42,442 bases of DNA, from positions 1-42,442 of the forward strand of contig NZ_FQUW01000026.1 of NCBI RefSeq assembly GCF_900129285.1. Reading direction: 5' to 3'. Below the pieces are notes generated by a model. That model saw only the letters and a list, made by a program, of their open reading frames with translations, ran no database searches and was not told the DNA's origin. Position numbers and translations under genes: made by a program. The stretch comes from Desulfofundulus australicus DSM 11792 (GTDB taxonomy: Bacteria; Bacillota; Desulfotomaculia; Desulfotomaculales; Desulfovirgulaceae). Below, piece after piece: positions 24,402 to 32,233 of this stretch (within the stretch, counting starts at the first letter, position 1; each line of letters starts with the position of its first letter).

Positions 24402-25184
24402 TTAAGACTGGTTTCTTTTCAGTACCTGCAGCCAGCTTTCCCTTTCCAGGAAGCTCCCCTCCACATTGTTTTCCATTTGCAGGAACATCTTGTAGGGTAC
24501 GGCAAAAGAGAGCAGGTCTTTATCCACGTGCTTGCGTGCCGAAATGTCGGTCAGCCCTATTACCGCCCGGGGCTCTTCCGACCTGCCCTCGGCATAAGGG
24601 ATGAGGAAAAGGGTATGGCAGCCGGCACCGAAGGGAGCTATAACATTAAGCCTGCCGCCGCCCTCGTAATTGGCCAGGACGGTTAAGGCGGAAAGCTGGT
24701 CGGGATTGGCCAGGAAAACAACAACAGCGGGAGTTTCGTCCGGACTTACCTCCGGCAGGGGCTTGAACACCACGTAGGTGGCAGGTACCTCGGTGATGGG
24801 CAGGGAGTCCACAAACTTCCTGGCCATTTCCGGGGTTTTCAGGTAGCGCTCCCCTTCTTCCAGGGCCGGCATATTGCGCACCAGGTTTTTCCCCACCTCA
24901 CTGCGGCAGAAATCCTTGTTGCCGGTGGAGAGAAAATATTCGATACCGCCGGGGAAATTTTTATACTGGTTGCCAAATCCCAGCCCCACCCCGCCGCCGA
25001 GGCAGCCGAAAGTTTTGCGGTCGAATACGGCCGTGCGTCCCCTGGCAGCCGCAGTGAACATGGCCACCACACAGCCCCAGCGCCCCTCTTTGAACTGCAG
25101 GGCGCCTTCCGGCTTCTCATCGGTTAACAGGATTGCCACCGGAGAATACCTGAGCTTTAAGGCTGCGGCTATTTTGCTTTGCAT
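24402..25184 (-). CDS. DUF169 protein
   Basis: The 260-residue protein matches DUF169 (PF02596): LRYSPVAILLTDEKPEG at the start, the cysteine in WGCVVAMFTAAARG, CLGGGVGLGF, and the late ANYEGGGRLNVIAPFGAGC. Family members are common in anaerobes and archaea. The conserved cysteines hint at metal or redox chemistry, but no activity is established. ATG at 25184 has GGAGGCGAGG upstream. Confidence 0.85.
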   Translation of the reverse strand: MQSKIAAALKLRYSPVAILLTDEKPEGALQFKEGRWGCVVAMFTAAARGRTAVFDRKTFGCLGGGVGLGFGNQYKNFPGGIEYFLSTGNKDFCRSEVGKNLVRNMPALEEGERYLKTPEMARKFVDSLPITEVPATYVVFKPLPEVSPDETPAVVVFLANPDQLSALTVLANYEGGGRLNVIAPFGAGCHTLFLIPYAEGRSEEPRAVIGLTDISARKHVDKDLLSFAVPYKMFLQMENNVEGSFLERESWLQVLKRNQS

Positions 25185-25261
25185 AAACCTCGCCTCCGGA
25201 GAAAATTTTAAGAAAGGTTCTACATCGATGGCCGGATTTCCTTTCGGGAACTACCCCAGGG

Positions 25262-25427
25262 TTAGGGATGTATAATACCTCCGGGTTGATTTTGGCCATA
25301 AAAAGATAACCTTCTCCGTCCGCTAGCTTTTCTGCCCCCCCTGCTTCCAGAGCAGGAACTGCTGTAATGCTTCCCCCCATGTGGCGGGTACGTCTTTGCG
25401 AATGCGTAAGACTTTCCCCTTCGCCAT
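25262..25427 (-). pseudogene. Decayed N-terminus of a tyrosine recombinase (integrase)
   Basis: From ATG at 25427 the minus strand reads KGKVLRIRKDVP then TWGEALQQFLLWKQ. This is the usual opening of the SAM-like core-binding domain of phage and ICE integrases in Firmicutes. The frame stops at 25323; a +1 frame continues with AEKLADGEGYLF, as expected after a frameshift. AAGGGGG lies upstream of the ATG. No catalytic domain remains. It lies 162 nt from the 3' end of tRNA-Leu(CAA), a common integration site. The rest of 25185-25588 holds no other gene. Confidence 0.5.
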
Positions 25428-25588
25428 AAAACAATAAACCCCCTTCGCTGCCTTAGTCTTTCCGAAGGCGGCAGCCGGAAGGGGTGAATCCGGTAAGGTT
25501 TGCGACCCTTTTTAACACCACCGGATTCGCACTTTTTGAGTGGCCGGTGGTATTTACTACCAGAACCGCAACCCCTTGATTTTCCTGC

Positions 25589-25677
25589 TGGTGCCGAAGG
25601 CGGGAGTCGAACCCGCACGGGGTGTGAGCCCCACCGGATTTTGAGTCCGGCGCGTCTGCCAGTTCCACCACTTCGGC
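25589..25677 (-). tRNA. tRNA-Leu(CAA)
   Basis: Acceptor GCCGAAG pairs with CTTCGGC, then A and an encoded CCA. The anticodon stem CCGGA/TCCGG closes CTCAAAA, giving anticodon CAA. A long variable arm (GGGGCTCACACCCC) and the T-arm GCGGGTTCGACTCCCGC follow. Class II tRNA of 89 nt. Confidence 0.95.
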
Positions 25678-25691
25678 ATACAGTACTTTAA

Positions 25692-25720
25692 ATAGTAGCA
25701 CATTGCCGGTGAATTGTCAA
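25692..25720 (-). promoter_or_regulatory. Promoter of tRNA-Leu(CAA)
   Basis: On the minus strand TTGACA (25720-25715) and TACTAT (25697-25692) are 17 nt apart, ending 15 nt before the tRNA. Confidence 0.85.
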
Positions 25721-25889
25721 TGCCCCGGAGGGCGGGGAGGGCGGGGGTCCGGGGTGGTTTTCAGCGGCTGTTCTTGTGCCTCGGTTTTGGGAGTAATTTG
25801 AACCGGGAACGAGCAGGATTACCTTTTCCATTTATAGAATTACTCCCCGGGCAAAAAAGTCACATTTTGCCCGGTGGGAGTGGATCCTG

Positions 25890-26501
25890 TTGCACCCGGA
25901 CGTTCGGGATTTGGATGAGCGGGAATTGATAAAACGTTCCGCCGCGGGTAATCTGGAGGCCTTTTCAGAACTGGTGCGCCGTTATGAGAAGAAGGTTTTT
26001 ACCGTGGCCTACCGTTTTACCGGCAACTACAGCGATGCTTCCGATCTGGCTCAGGAAGTTTTTATCAGGGTTTACCAGGCCCTGCCACGTTTCCGGGGTG
26101 AAGCCAGCTTCAATACCTGGCTTTACCGCATTACCGCCAACCTGTGCCGGGATGAACTGCGCCGGCAGAAGCGGCATAAAAAAACCTCCCTGGAGGAAAT
26201 GACGGCCGAAAATGCCTGTCCCGGGCTGCCCGATGGTAACAGCCTGTCTCCGGATGAAATTGTGGAGCAGCGGGAATTTCAGGAAATGGTGCAGGCCTGC
26301 TTGAATGAACTGCCCGATGAGTACCGGCTGGTCCTGGTTATGCGGGAGATCCAGGGCCTTTCCTATGCTGAAATAGCTGCAGCCCTGGATATTGCCCAGG
26401 GGACGGTTAAATCCCGCCTCAGCCGTGCCCGTCAAGCCTTCCGGCAGAAGTTGTTCGGGCGGCGGGAACATTTCAAGTTCCTGAGCCGTCTTCTTGAGTA
26501 G
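25890..26501 (+). CDS. ECF sigma factor (SigW/RpoE type)
   Basis: The 203-residue protein has sigma region 2 at about residues 25-95 (FSELVRRYEKKVFTVAYRF, DASDLAQEVFIRVYQAL, FRGEASFNTWLYRITANL). Region 4 is at about 135-190 (LPDEYRLVLVMREIQGLSYAEIA and the helix-turn-helix AQGTVKSRLSRARQAF). It directs RNA polymerase to envelope-stress promoters. TTG at 25890 lies about 9 nt past GGGAG. Its gene lies 14 nt before a zinc anti-sigma gene, the usual arrangement for autoregulated ECF pairs. Confidence 0.93.
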   Translation: MHPDVRDLDERELIKRSAAGNLEAFSELVRRYEKKVFTVAYRFTGNYSDASDLAQEVFIRVYQALPRFRGEASFNTWLYRITANLCRDELRRQKRHKKTSLEEMTAENACPGLPDGNSLSPDEIVEQREFQEMVQACLNELPDEYRLVLVMREIQGLSYAEIAAALDIAQGTVKSRLSRARQAFRQKLFGRREHFKFLSRLLE

Positions 26502-26515
26502 AGGGGGGATGACGT

Positions 26516-27814
26516 ATGGATTGCCAGCAGATACGGGAATATCTTTCGGCATACCTGGATGGTGAACTTGAATCCTCCCGGCTGGGGCAAATAAAAGCGC
26601 ACCTGGAAGAATGTGCGGCCTGCCGCCGCCACTGGGAAGAGCTGCAGGCCAGCATGAAACTGCTGCGCGCTCTACCCGAAGTATCCCCCCCGGAATTTTT
26701 CAGGGAGCAATTGCTTCAAAGGCTGCCCGGCCGGCGCTTTACTCCCTGGTACGCCAGGTTCAGGCCGGCCTGGCTGAGATTTGCTGCCGCGGCAGTCATT
26801 CTGGTTGCTGTCCTTTCCCTGGCCCGGCTTGGGTCGGGCCAGATCATTCCCCGGGTTATGTGGCCCTGGCAGAAGGGCGGGGATAATGCTCCGCTGGTAG
26901 GCCAGGTTGACCGGGAGCGGGATGATGGCATCAGCAGCGATCTCCTTAAATCTTCCGGGAAGGAATCCGGATCTCCCCCGGGTGGGGAGGAACGCCGGGT
27001 ACAGGCCGCGCCCGCCGGTTCTGCTTCGCCTGCGAAAACCGTGGCCGTTAAAAAGCTGCCGCAGATGGCAGGTGGTAATTATCCCGGCCAGGAGCAGCAG
27101 GCCGGTGGCGCCGTAAAAGATGAGCAACGTGGTGAGCGTCCAGTTCCTGCCCGGGAGCCCGCTCCCGGGCTATTCGTACTGAATTCGCCGCAGGCCCTTT
27201 CCGGAGAAAAGGAACAACGGGCAGCGGGTACCAGCCGTTCCGGTGCAAATGGGAAACTGCGGAAGGAAGACGGAGGCGGGGATGCCCCGGGCGCTCTTCC
27301 CCCCGGGCCGATGCTGGCCCCCGGCACTTCTCTACCCGGGGATGATATAAGTTCCGGCGTTAAAGCCGTGAAAAAAATCATGCTTGTGCTGGAAGTAAAA
27401 GATATTAATGAAGCCGGGGGGCGTATTTTGGAACTGGGGCAAAAATATAATGCTCCCGTCGAGGCCGGGGAGCAGTCTGAATTTGCATTTATCATCCCCG
27501 GTGAGGTGTGGCCCGGTTTTTTTAAGGAACTTGGAGCTATAGGACGGGTGAGGGAGTACCGGGTCGATACCCGCGACATTACGCCGGAATATGAAAAGCT
27601 GGAGGAAAAACTGGGGCTTCTCAAGGAAAGGGAGAGGGAACTTCTTGCTTTAAACAGGGAAGCCGATCCGGCGGAATTGGTGCAGGTGCAGGAAGAGATT
27701 AAAAAGGTAACAGAACAATTGGACGCGCTTTCCGAAAGCGCCCGGAAGATTACGGTCAGGATTGTGTTATGTACAAATTCTTCTTGCCAGCAGGACCAGT
27801 TGCAGGTAAAATAG
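26516..27814 (+). CDS. Anti-sigma factor with zinc finger and DUF4349-like exterior domain
   Basis: The 432-residue protein has a ZAS anti-sigma domain with H29-x3-C33-x2-C36, then a membrane helix (about residues 88-105) and a long low-complexity linker rich in Pro, Gly and charged residues. The C-terminal domain from about residue 282 resembles DUF4349 (VKKIMLVLEVKDINEAGG, YRVDTRDITPEYEKLEEKL and a coiled coil). It would hold the upstream sigma factor at the membrane until a signal is sensed outside. ATG at 26516 follows GAGGGGGGATG. Confidence 0.85.
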   Translation: MDCQQIREYLSAYLDGELESSRLGQIKAHLEECAACRRHWEELQASMKLLRALPEVSPPEFFREQLLQRLPGRRFTPWYARFRPAWLRFAAAAVILVAVLSLARLGSGQIIPRVMWPWQKGGDNAPLVGQVDRERDDGISSDLLKSSGKESGSPPGGEERRVQAAPAGSASPAKTVAVKKLPQMAGGNYPGQEQQAGGAVKDEQRGERPVPAREPAPGLFVLNSPQALSGEKEQRAAGTSRSGANGKLRKEDGGGDAPGALPPGPMLAPGTSLPGDDISSGVKAVKKIMLVLEVKDINEAGGRILELGQKYNAPVEAGEQSEFAFIIPGEVWPGFFKELGAIGRVREYRVDTRDITPEYEKLEEKLGLLKERERELLALNREADPAELVQVQEEIKKVTEQLDALSESARKITVRIVLCTNSSCQQDQLQVK

Positions 27815-27911
27815 GGTAAGACAATGTGGTGTGGTGTAGTGGGGAATAAGTTTGCAAAGGTATACCTATACTAGGCTTGACCGCCTTTAGTAGAAGGGAG
27901 GGAGAGGGGCT

Positions 27912-28133
27912 TTGCGGGAAAAAGTAGAAGAAGTCCTCAATAAAATTCGTCCTGCCCTGCAGCGAGACGGGGGCGATGTGGAACTGGTAGATGTCAGCGC
28001 TGACGGTGTGGTCAAGGTCAGGTTGAAAGGGGCCTGTGGCGGGTGACCCATGTCCACCTATACCCTCAAGATGGGGATTGAGCGGTCGCTCAAGCAGGCA
28101 GTTCCTGAAGTAAAGGAAGTAGTCCAGGTTTAA
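27912..28133 (+). CDS. NifU-like Fe-S scaffold domain, probable selenoprotein (in-frame TGA = Sec45)
   Basis: From TTG at 27912 (site GGGAGGGAGAGGGG) a 73-codon frame encodes a complete stand-alone NifU C-terminal domain: [31 protein letters not shown], then TGA (28044-28046), then [17 protein letters not shown] and [10 protein letters not shown] before a TAA. Family members have CGGC here and hold a labile Fe-S cluster for delivery; TGA replaces the second Cys. The frame has no other stop, and conservation past the TGA is complete. A SECIS-like hairpin lies at 28078-28093. Alternatives are a nonsense mutation or a sequencing error. Confidence 0.75.
28078..28093 (+). promoter_or_regulatory. 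Candidate bacterial SECIS element
   Basis: TTGAGC (28078-28083) and GCTCAA (28088-28093) form a perfect 6-bp stem closed by the tetraloop GGTC. This is the apical loop seen in the E. coli fdhF SECIS recognised by SelB. The loop begins 38 nt after the TGA, leaving 37 nt between, at the far end of the 16-37 nt range used for bacterial SECIS searches. The hairpin lies inside the coding frame, as bacterial SECIS elements do. Confidence 0.65.
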
Positions 28134-28145
28134 AGAAACAAAAAG

Positions 28146-28169
28146 CCTCTGCACGAGCAGGGGTTTTTT
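28146..28169 (+). terminator. Terminator after the NifU-like gene
   Basis: CCTCTGC (28146-28152) pairs with GCAGGGG (28157-28163) across ACGA and is followed by TTTTTTC. It lies after the TAA at 28131, not after the TGA, which is what a gene read through to the TAA would show. Confidence 0.88.
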
Positions 28170-28189
28170 CTATAAATGGGGGTGATCCG

Positions 28190-29023
28190 GTGCAGGGTTA
28201 CAGGGTGGCCGTATGCCAGATGGCCATTGATCGGGACAAGGAAAAAAATATCGCCCGCGCCCGGGAAATGATTGCCCGGGCCGCGGAAAAGGGAGCCAGG
28301 CTGGTGGTGCTGCCGGAAATGTTTAACTGTCCCTACGTGGCCAGGCTTTTCCCCCGGTATGCCGAGAGTTACCCGGAAGGTCCCAGCTTGCAGATGCTCT
28401 CCCGGGCGGCCCGGGAGGAGGGTGTTTACCTGGTGGGGGGGTCCCTGCCGGAGCGGGACGGCGACCGGGTTTACAATACCAGTTTTATTTTTGCACCCGA
28501 CGGGCGGCTACTGGGGAAACACAGGAAGGTGCATCTTTTTGATGTGGAGCTGGCCGGCGGGCTGTCCGTTAAAGAATCCAGCACCCTTGGGGCCGGAAAC
28601 AGGGTTACGGTCATTCCTGCGGAACTGGGCGGCCTGGGTGTGGCCATCTGCTATGATATCCGTTTTCCCGAGCTGATGCGGTTGATGGTGCTGAAAGGGG
28701 CCCGGGTGGTGGTAATCCCGGCAGCCTTTAATATGACCACCGGCCCGGCACACTGGGAACTGGTTTTCCGTATGCGGGCTGTTGATAACCAGGCCTATTT
28801 CATCGGGGCCTCTCCGGCGCGGGATCCCGGAGCCCCCTATGTGGCTTACGGCCATTCCCTGGTGGTGGATCCCTGGGGGAAGGTGGTCAGCATGGCCGGG
28901 GAAGGGGAAGAAATCATCTATGCGGAAATAGATCCGGGTCTCATTGATAAGGTTCGCTCCGAACTCCCCCTGCTGCGCCACCGGCGAACGGATGTTTATG
29001 CCCTGGAGTTGCTCGTCCCCTGA
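28190..29023 (+). CDS. Carbon-nitrogen hydrolase (omega-amidase/Nit2-like)
   Basis: The 277-residue protein of the nitrilase superfamily shows the Glu-Lys-Cys triad: the glutamate in LVVLPEMFNCPY (about residue 43), the lysine in GKHRKVHLFD (about 113), and the cysteine in GVAICYDIRFPEL (about 154). The sequence most resembles omega-amidases, which hydrolyse alpha-ketoglutaramate or related amides, though substrate assignment from sequence is tentative. GTG at 28190 follows GGGGGTGAT. Confidence 0.88.
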   Translation: MQGYRVAVCQMAIDRDKEKNIARAREMIARAAEKGARLVVLPEMFNCPYVARLFPRYAESYPEGPSLQMLSRAAREEGVYLVGGSLPERDGDRVYNTSFIFAPDGRLLGKHRKVHLFDVELAGGLSVKESSTLGAGNRVTVIPAELGGLGVAICYDIRFPELMRLMVLKGARVVVIPAAFNMTTGPAHWELVFRMRAVDNQAYFIGASPARDPGAPYVAYGHSLVVDPWGKVVSMAGEGEEIIYAEIDPGLIDKVRSELPLLRHRRTDVYALELLVP

Positions 29024-29058
29024 CCCTCTGGTAGAATAGATAAAGATGGGGTGAGCAT

Positions 29059-30150
29059 ATGTTAAGTTTTGGCATTGTGGGCCTGCCCATGGTGGGCAAG
29101 ACAACCATTTTTAATCTGGTTACCGAGAGCGTTGCCCAGACATCTAATTTTATGACCGGTAAAACTGAAACCAATGTGAGCATGGCCCGGGTAAGGGATC
29201 CCCGGGTGGATTTTCTTTCCGGGCTGTACAGGCCCCGTCGTACTGTTTATGCCCAGATACAGTGCAGTGATGTGCCGGGGCTGGTACGGGGGGCCAGTGA
29301 AGGCAGGGGTGTGGGAAACCAGTTTTTGGAAGGTATCCGGGGAGTGGACCTGCTGGTACACGTGCTCCGGGCCTTTGTTAACCCGGATGTCCCCCATGTG
29401 GATGGGGAAATCGATCCCCTGCGGGATCTGGAAACGGTTAACCTGGAGTTGCTCCTGGCCGATATGGAGTTGCTGGAAAAGCGCATTGGCCGCCTGAAGT
29501 CCGGGAAGAAAATTACCAAAGAGGGTGCCCGGGAGCTGGAGGTTCTGGAAAAATGCCTGGCCGCCCTGGAGAATGAGGTGCCCCTGCACCAGGTGGAACT
29601 GGAGGAGGAAGAAAGGGCATTACTGCGCAATTATAATTTTTTAACTGAGAAGCCGGTAATTCTGGTGGTAAATACCGATGAAGGGCAGTTCAAGTCGCGG
29701 CAGTATCCTGGCCGGGAAGCTCTGGAGGAGGCAGCTGCGGACCGGGGGCTGAAGATCATTGAAATTTGCGGCCAGCTGGAAATGGAAATCAGCCAGCTTT
29801 CACCGGAAGACCGGGAGCTGTTTCTTTCCGACCTGGGAGTCGGGGAACTGGGATCGGAACGCCTGGTGCGCACTGCCTACGAGGAACTGGGCCTGATTTC
29901 CTTCTTTACCGTTGGTGAGGATGAGGTCAAGGCCTGGACCATTCGCAGGGGTACCAGTGCCAGGAAAGCCGCCGGGAAGATCCATTCCGATATGGAAAGA
30001 GGGTTCATCCGGGCCGAGGTGGTGGCCTTTGAAGATCTATACCGCCTTGGTTCCATGGCCAGGGTGAAAGAAAAAGGCCTGGCCCGCCTGGAAGGAAAGG
30101 ACTATGTTGTTCAGGACGGAGATATCATTAACTTCCGCTTTAATGTTTAG
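29059..30150 (+). CDS. ychF: YchF/Ola1-type P-loop NTPase
   Basis: The 363-residue protein starts with GIVGLPMVGKTTIFNLV, the YchF P-loop (usually GLPNVGKST). It continues with DVPGLVRGASEGRGVGNQFL, a coiled-coil insert (about 140-190), the specificity loop VVNTDE in place of NKxD, and the C-terminal TGS-like domain ending VVQDGDIINFRFNV. YchF proteins bind ATP rather than GTP, associate with ribosomes, and influence oxidative-stress responses. Length is normal. ATG at 29059 follows GGGGTGAGC. Confidence 0.92.
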   Translation: MLSFGIVGLPMVGKTTIFNLVTESVAQTSNFMTGKTETNVSMARVRDPRVDFLSGLYRPRRTVYAQIQCSDVPGLVRGASEGRGVGNQFLEGIRGVDLLVHVLRAFVNPDVPHVDGEIDPLRDLETVNLELLLADMELLEKRIGRLKSGKKITKEGARELEVLEKCLAALENEVPLHQVELEEEERALLRNYNFLTEKPVILVVNTDEGQFKSRQYPGREALEEAAADRGLKIIEICGQLEMEISQLSPEDRELFLSDLGVGELGSERLVRTAYEELGLISFFTVGEDEVKAWTIRRGTSARKAAGKIHSDMERGFIRAEVVAFEDLYRLGSMARVKEKGLARLEGKDYVVQDGDIINFRFNV

Positions 30151-30198
30151 GATGCAGGTTGACGGATGTTCCTGCCATAAAAACAAATATGGCCTTAT

Positions 30199-30240
30199 AA
30201 CCTCCCGCCATTTTTCTGCTGGCCCGGCGGGAGGTTTTTT
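30199..30240 (+). terminator. Terminator after ychF
   Basis: AACCTCCCGCC (30199-30209) pairs perfectly with GGCGGGAGGTT (30226-30236), followed by TTTTTT. Confidence 0.92.
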
Positions 30241-30305
30241 GTGTGCATTTTCTTATCCCCGCCCGGGGGTATAATAGGAGAAAATGGCAAGCGGGGGGTT
30301 TTGCA

Positions 30306-31199
30306 ATGGGTTACCGCGATCTTTTTCCGGACGAGCTGGCCGCCCGGGTGGAAAAGGCGGTGCAGCTCCTGGCTGACTGCACGGTTTGCGCCCGGAACTG
30401 CCACGTCAACCGGCTGCAGGGGGAAAAGGGTTTCTGCCGGGGCGGCCGCCTGGCGGCAGTGAGCAGCTGGGGGCCCCATTTCGGGGAAGAGGATGTCCTG
30501 GTGGGGCGGTACGGATCGGGGACCATTTTTTTCGCCAACTGCAACCTGGCCTGCCGTTTTTGCCAGAACTGCGATATCAGCCAGTACGGCGAAGGTGACG
30601 AGGTTACCGCCCGGGAACTGGCCGGGGCCATGCTGGAATTGCAGGAGGCGGGCTGTCATAACATCAACCTGGTCTCTCCCAGCCACTATGTGCCGCAGAT
30701 ACTGGAGGCCCTGTATATTGCCGCGGGTGAAGGTTTAAAACTGCCCCTGGTCTATAACACCGGGGGCTATGACGCCCTGCCCACTCTGAAGTTGCTGGAC
30801 GGAATTGTGGATATATACATGCCTGACATTAAATTTGGTGATGATGAAATTGGTGAACGCTATACCGGGGCGGCCAGGTATTTTACGGTGGCCAGGCAGG
30901 CGGTGAAGGAAATGCACCGCCAGGTGGGGGATCTGGAAGTGGATGAGCGGGGCATTGCCGTACGGGGACTCCTGGTACGGCACCTGGTTATGCCCGGGGA
31001 TCTCTCCCGTACCAGAGAAGTAATGAAATTCCTGGCGGAGGAAATTTCCCCCTATACTTTTGTAAATATTATGGATCAATATTATCCGGCTCACGAGGCC
31101 CGCCGTTACCCGGAGCTCTCCCGGCGGATTACCCGGGAGGAATTTCGCCGGGCGGTGGAAACTGCCCGGGAGTGCGGGTTGCGGCGGATTTACGCGTGA
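30306..31199 (+). CDS. Radical SAM protein, PflX/COG1313 type
   Basis: The 297-residue protein has the radical SAM CxxxCxxC motif in CNLACRFCQNCDIS (about residues 80-93). Before it lies an N-terminal cysteine cluster (CTVCARNC and FCRGG) that could bind a further cluster or zinc. INLVSPSHYVPQI, YNTGGYD and IYMPDIKFGDD follow, as in COG1313 proteins related to pyruvate-formate-lyase activases. The reaction is not established for this family. ATG at 30306 with GGGGGG upstream is preferred over an upstream GTG without a site. Confidence 0.88.
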   Translation: MGYRDLFPDELAARVEKAVQLLADCTVCARNCHVNRLQGEKGFCRGGRLAAVSSWGPHFGEEDVLVGRYGSGTIFFANCNLACRFCQNCDISQYGEGDEVTARELAGAMLELQEAGCHNINLVSPSHYVPQILEALYIAAGEGLKLPLVYNTGGYDALPTLKLLDGIVDIYMPDIKFGDDEIGERYTGAARYFTVARQAVKEMHRQVGDLEVDERGIAVRGLLVRHLVMPGDLSRTREVMKFLAEEISPYTFVNIMDQYYPAHEARRYPELSRRITREEFRRAVETARECGLRRIYA

Positions 31200-31273
31200 A
31201 GGGTGAAAATCTTTCCCCCCGGTGGTATAAAATACTCTTCCTGTGAGATACTAGGCCGCGAAAGGAGGTGGAT

Positions 31274-31498
31274 ATGATGCATCACTGGCGGATGACGGAA
31301 ATGGAAAAGCTGCACATTATAGAGCAATTAAGGGCGGAAGAGTTGTGCACCAAGAAGGCCCGTTTTTACCTTACGCAAACCAGGGATCCGGCTATCCAGG
31401 GCCTGCTGCAGCAGTGCATTGACAAGGGGCAGCGCCACATCAGCACTCTGAACAACCTGCTCCAGGATGCCGGCCTGCCGCAGATGGCCCGGCATTAA
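31274..31498 (+). CDS. Small spore-coat-associated helical protein
   Basis: The 74-residue protein (MEKLHIIEQLRAEELCTKKARFY, broken as EKLHIIEQLRAEE and CTKKARFYL) is a short helical bundle of the type found just before CotF-like genes in spore-formers. ATG at 31274 lies 5 nt after a perfect AAAGGAGGT. It is 29 nt upstream of the CotF-like gene and probably in one operon with it. Assignment rests mainly on this context. Confidence 0.65.
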   Translation: MMHHWRMTEMEKLHIIEQLRAEELCTKKARFYLTQTRDPAIQGLLQQCIDKGQRHISTLNNLLQDAGLPQMARH

Positions 31499-31527
31499 AA
31501 CTTATAAAAGATAAGGAGGTGTGGTCA

Positions 31528-31830
31528 GTGCAATTTTCCGACCGGGATATCCTGGCCGATATGCTAACCGGAACCAAGATGATCTCCACCGGTTATCACA
31601 TGGCTGTGCTGGAAGCAGCCAATGACAGGGTTCGCAACACCCTCATTCATATCAACAATGAGGAAATGAACACCCAGAAGCAGATTTTTGACCTCATGCA
31701 CTCCCGCGGCTGGTACCCCCTGGATCCCGTATTTACGGGCACGCCCATGGGACCGGAAGCCACCAACATCCGCGGGCCCGAAGGCCCCATGGGGAGAATG
31801 GCTCCAGGGATGGGACCCGCCCAGATGTAA
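31528..31830 (+). CDS. Spore coat protein, CotF family
   Basis: The 100-residue protein contains the CotF (PF07875) helices DRDILADMLTGTKMISTGYH and LIHINNEEMNTQKQIFDLM, then GWYPLDP and a Gly/Pro/Met-rich tail. Coat-F proteins are small helical proteins of the spore coat with a ferritin-like fold. GTG at 31528 is 6 nt past AAGGAGGTG. Confidence 0.85.
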   Translation: MQFSDRDILADMLTGTKMISTGYHMAVLEAANDRVRNTLIHINNEEMNTQKQIFDLMHSRGWYPLDPVFTGTPMGPEATNIRGPEGPMGRMAPGMGPAQM

Positions 31831-31885
31831 CCGTTCCCGGCTGCTGCCGGCGTTCGGCGCAGCTGTTGCTGAGTTTGCAAGGGGA

Positions 31886-31914
31886 GACCGGGTGTGGAAA
31901 AGCCCGGTCTTTTT
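31886..31914 (+). terminator. Terminator after the cotF-like operon
   Basis: GACCGGG (31886-31892) pairs with CCCGGTC (31903-31909) and is followed by TTTTTATTT. Confidence 0.85.
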
Positions 31915-32011
31915 ATTTCGCCGGTTACCGGTTATTTATGTGTAAACAATCAAAAACAGTAGCTGGAAATGGCGTGGTAGTTCGGGGAGTCAGCAGCAAT
32001 GATGGTGTTAA

Positions 32012-32046
32012 CCTGCGGGAACATCACCGGGTCCGCGGGCTTTTTT
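32012..32046 (+). terminator. Orphan terminator-like hairpin upstream of the carboxylase operon
   Basis: CCTGCGG (32012-32018) pairs with CCGCGGG (32033-32039, one wobble), followed by CTTTTTTC. No gene lies between it and the previous terminator, so it may end a small RNA or leader starting near 31920-31950. The rest of 31831-32233 contains no gene that I can support. Confidence 0.6.
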
Positions 32047-32233
32047 CTTTCAGGGGATGACTGCGGGTTGGCCTGCCATTCCTGCATTTGGGGAACAATT
32101 TATGGCGTTTCAGAGATAAAAATAAACATCCTGCAATACTTTTGCATGGGTACTGGGGCAGGATGTGCCGCATGCCGTACAGCCAGAAAACCTCCTGGAT
32201 AATTGTTTGCAGTAGGAAGGAGAGGGTAAGAGC

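Noticed and set aside
28044-28046. Plain pseudogene reading of the NifU TGA
   Set aside because: Considered but less likely: there is no other damage, full conservation follows, a SECIS-type hairpin is present and the terminator lies after the TAA. It cannot be fully excluded from sequence alone.
31948-32060. SH3b-like fragment read from GVSSNDGVNLREHH
   Set aside because: The resemblance is limited to a few residues and the frame runs through a terminator hairpin.
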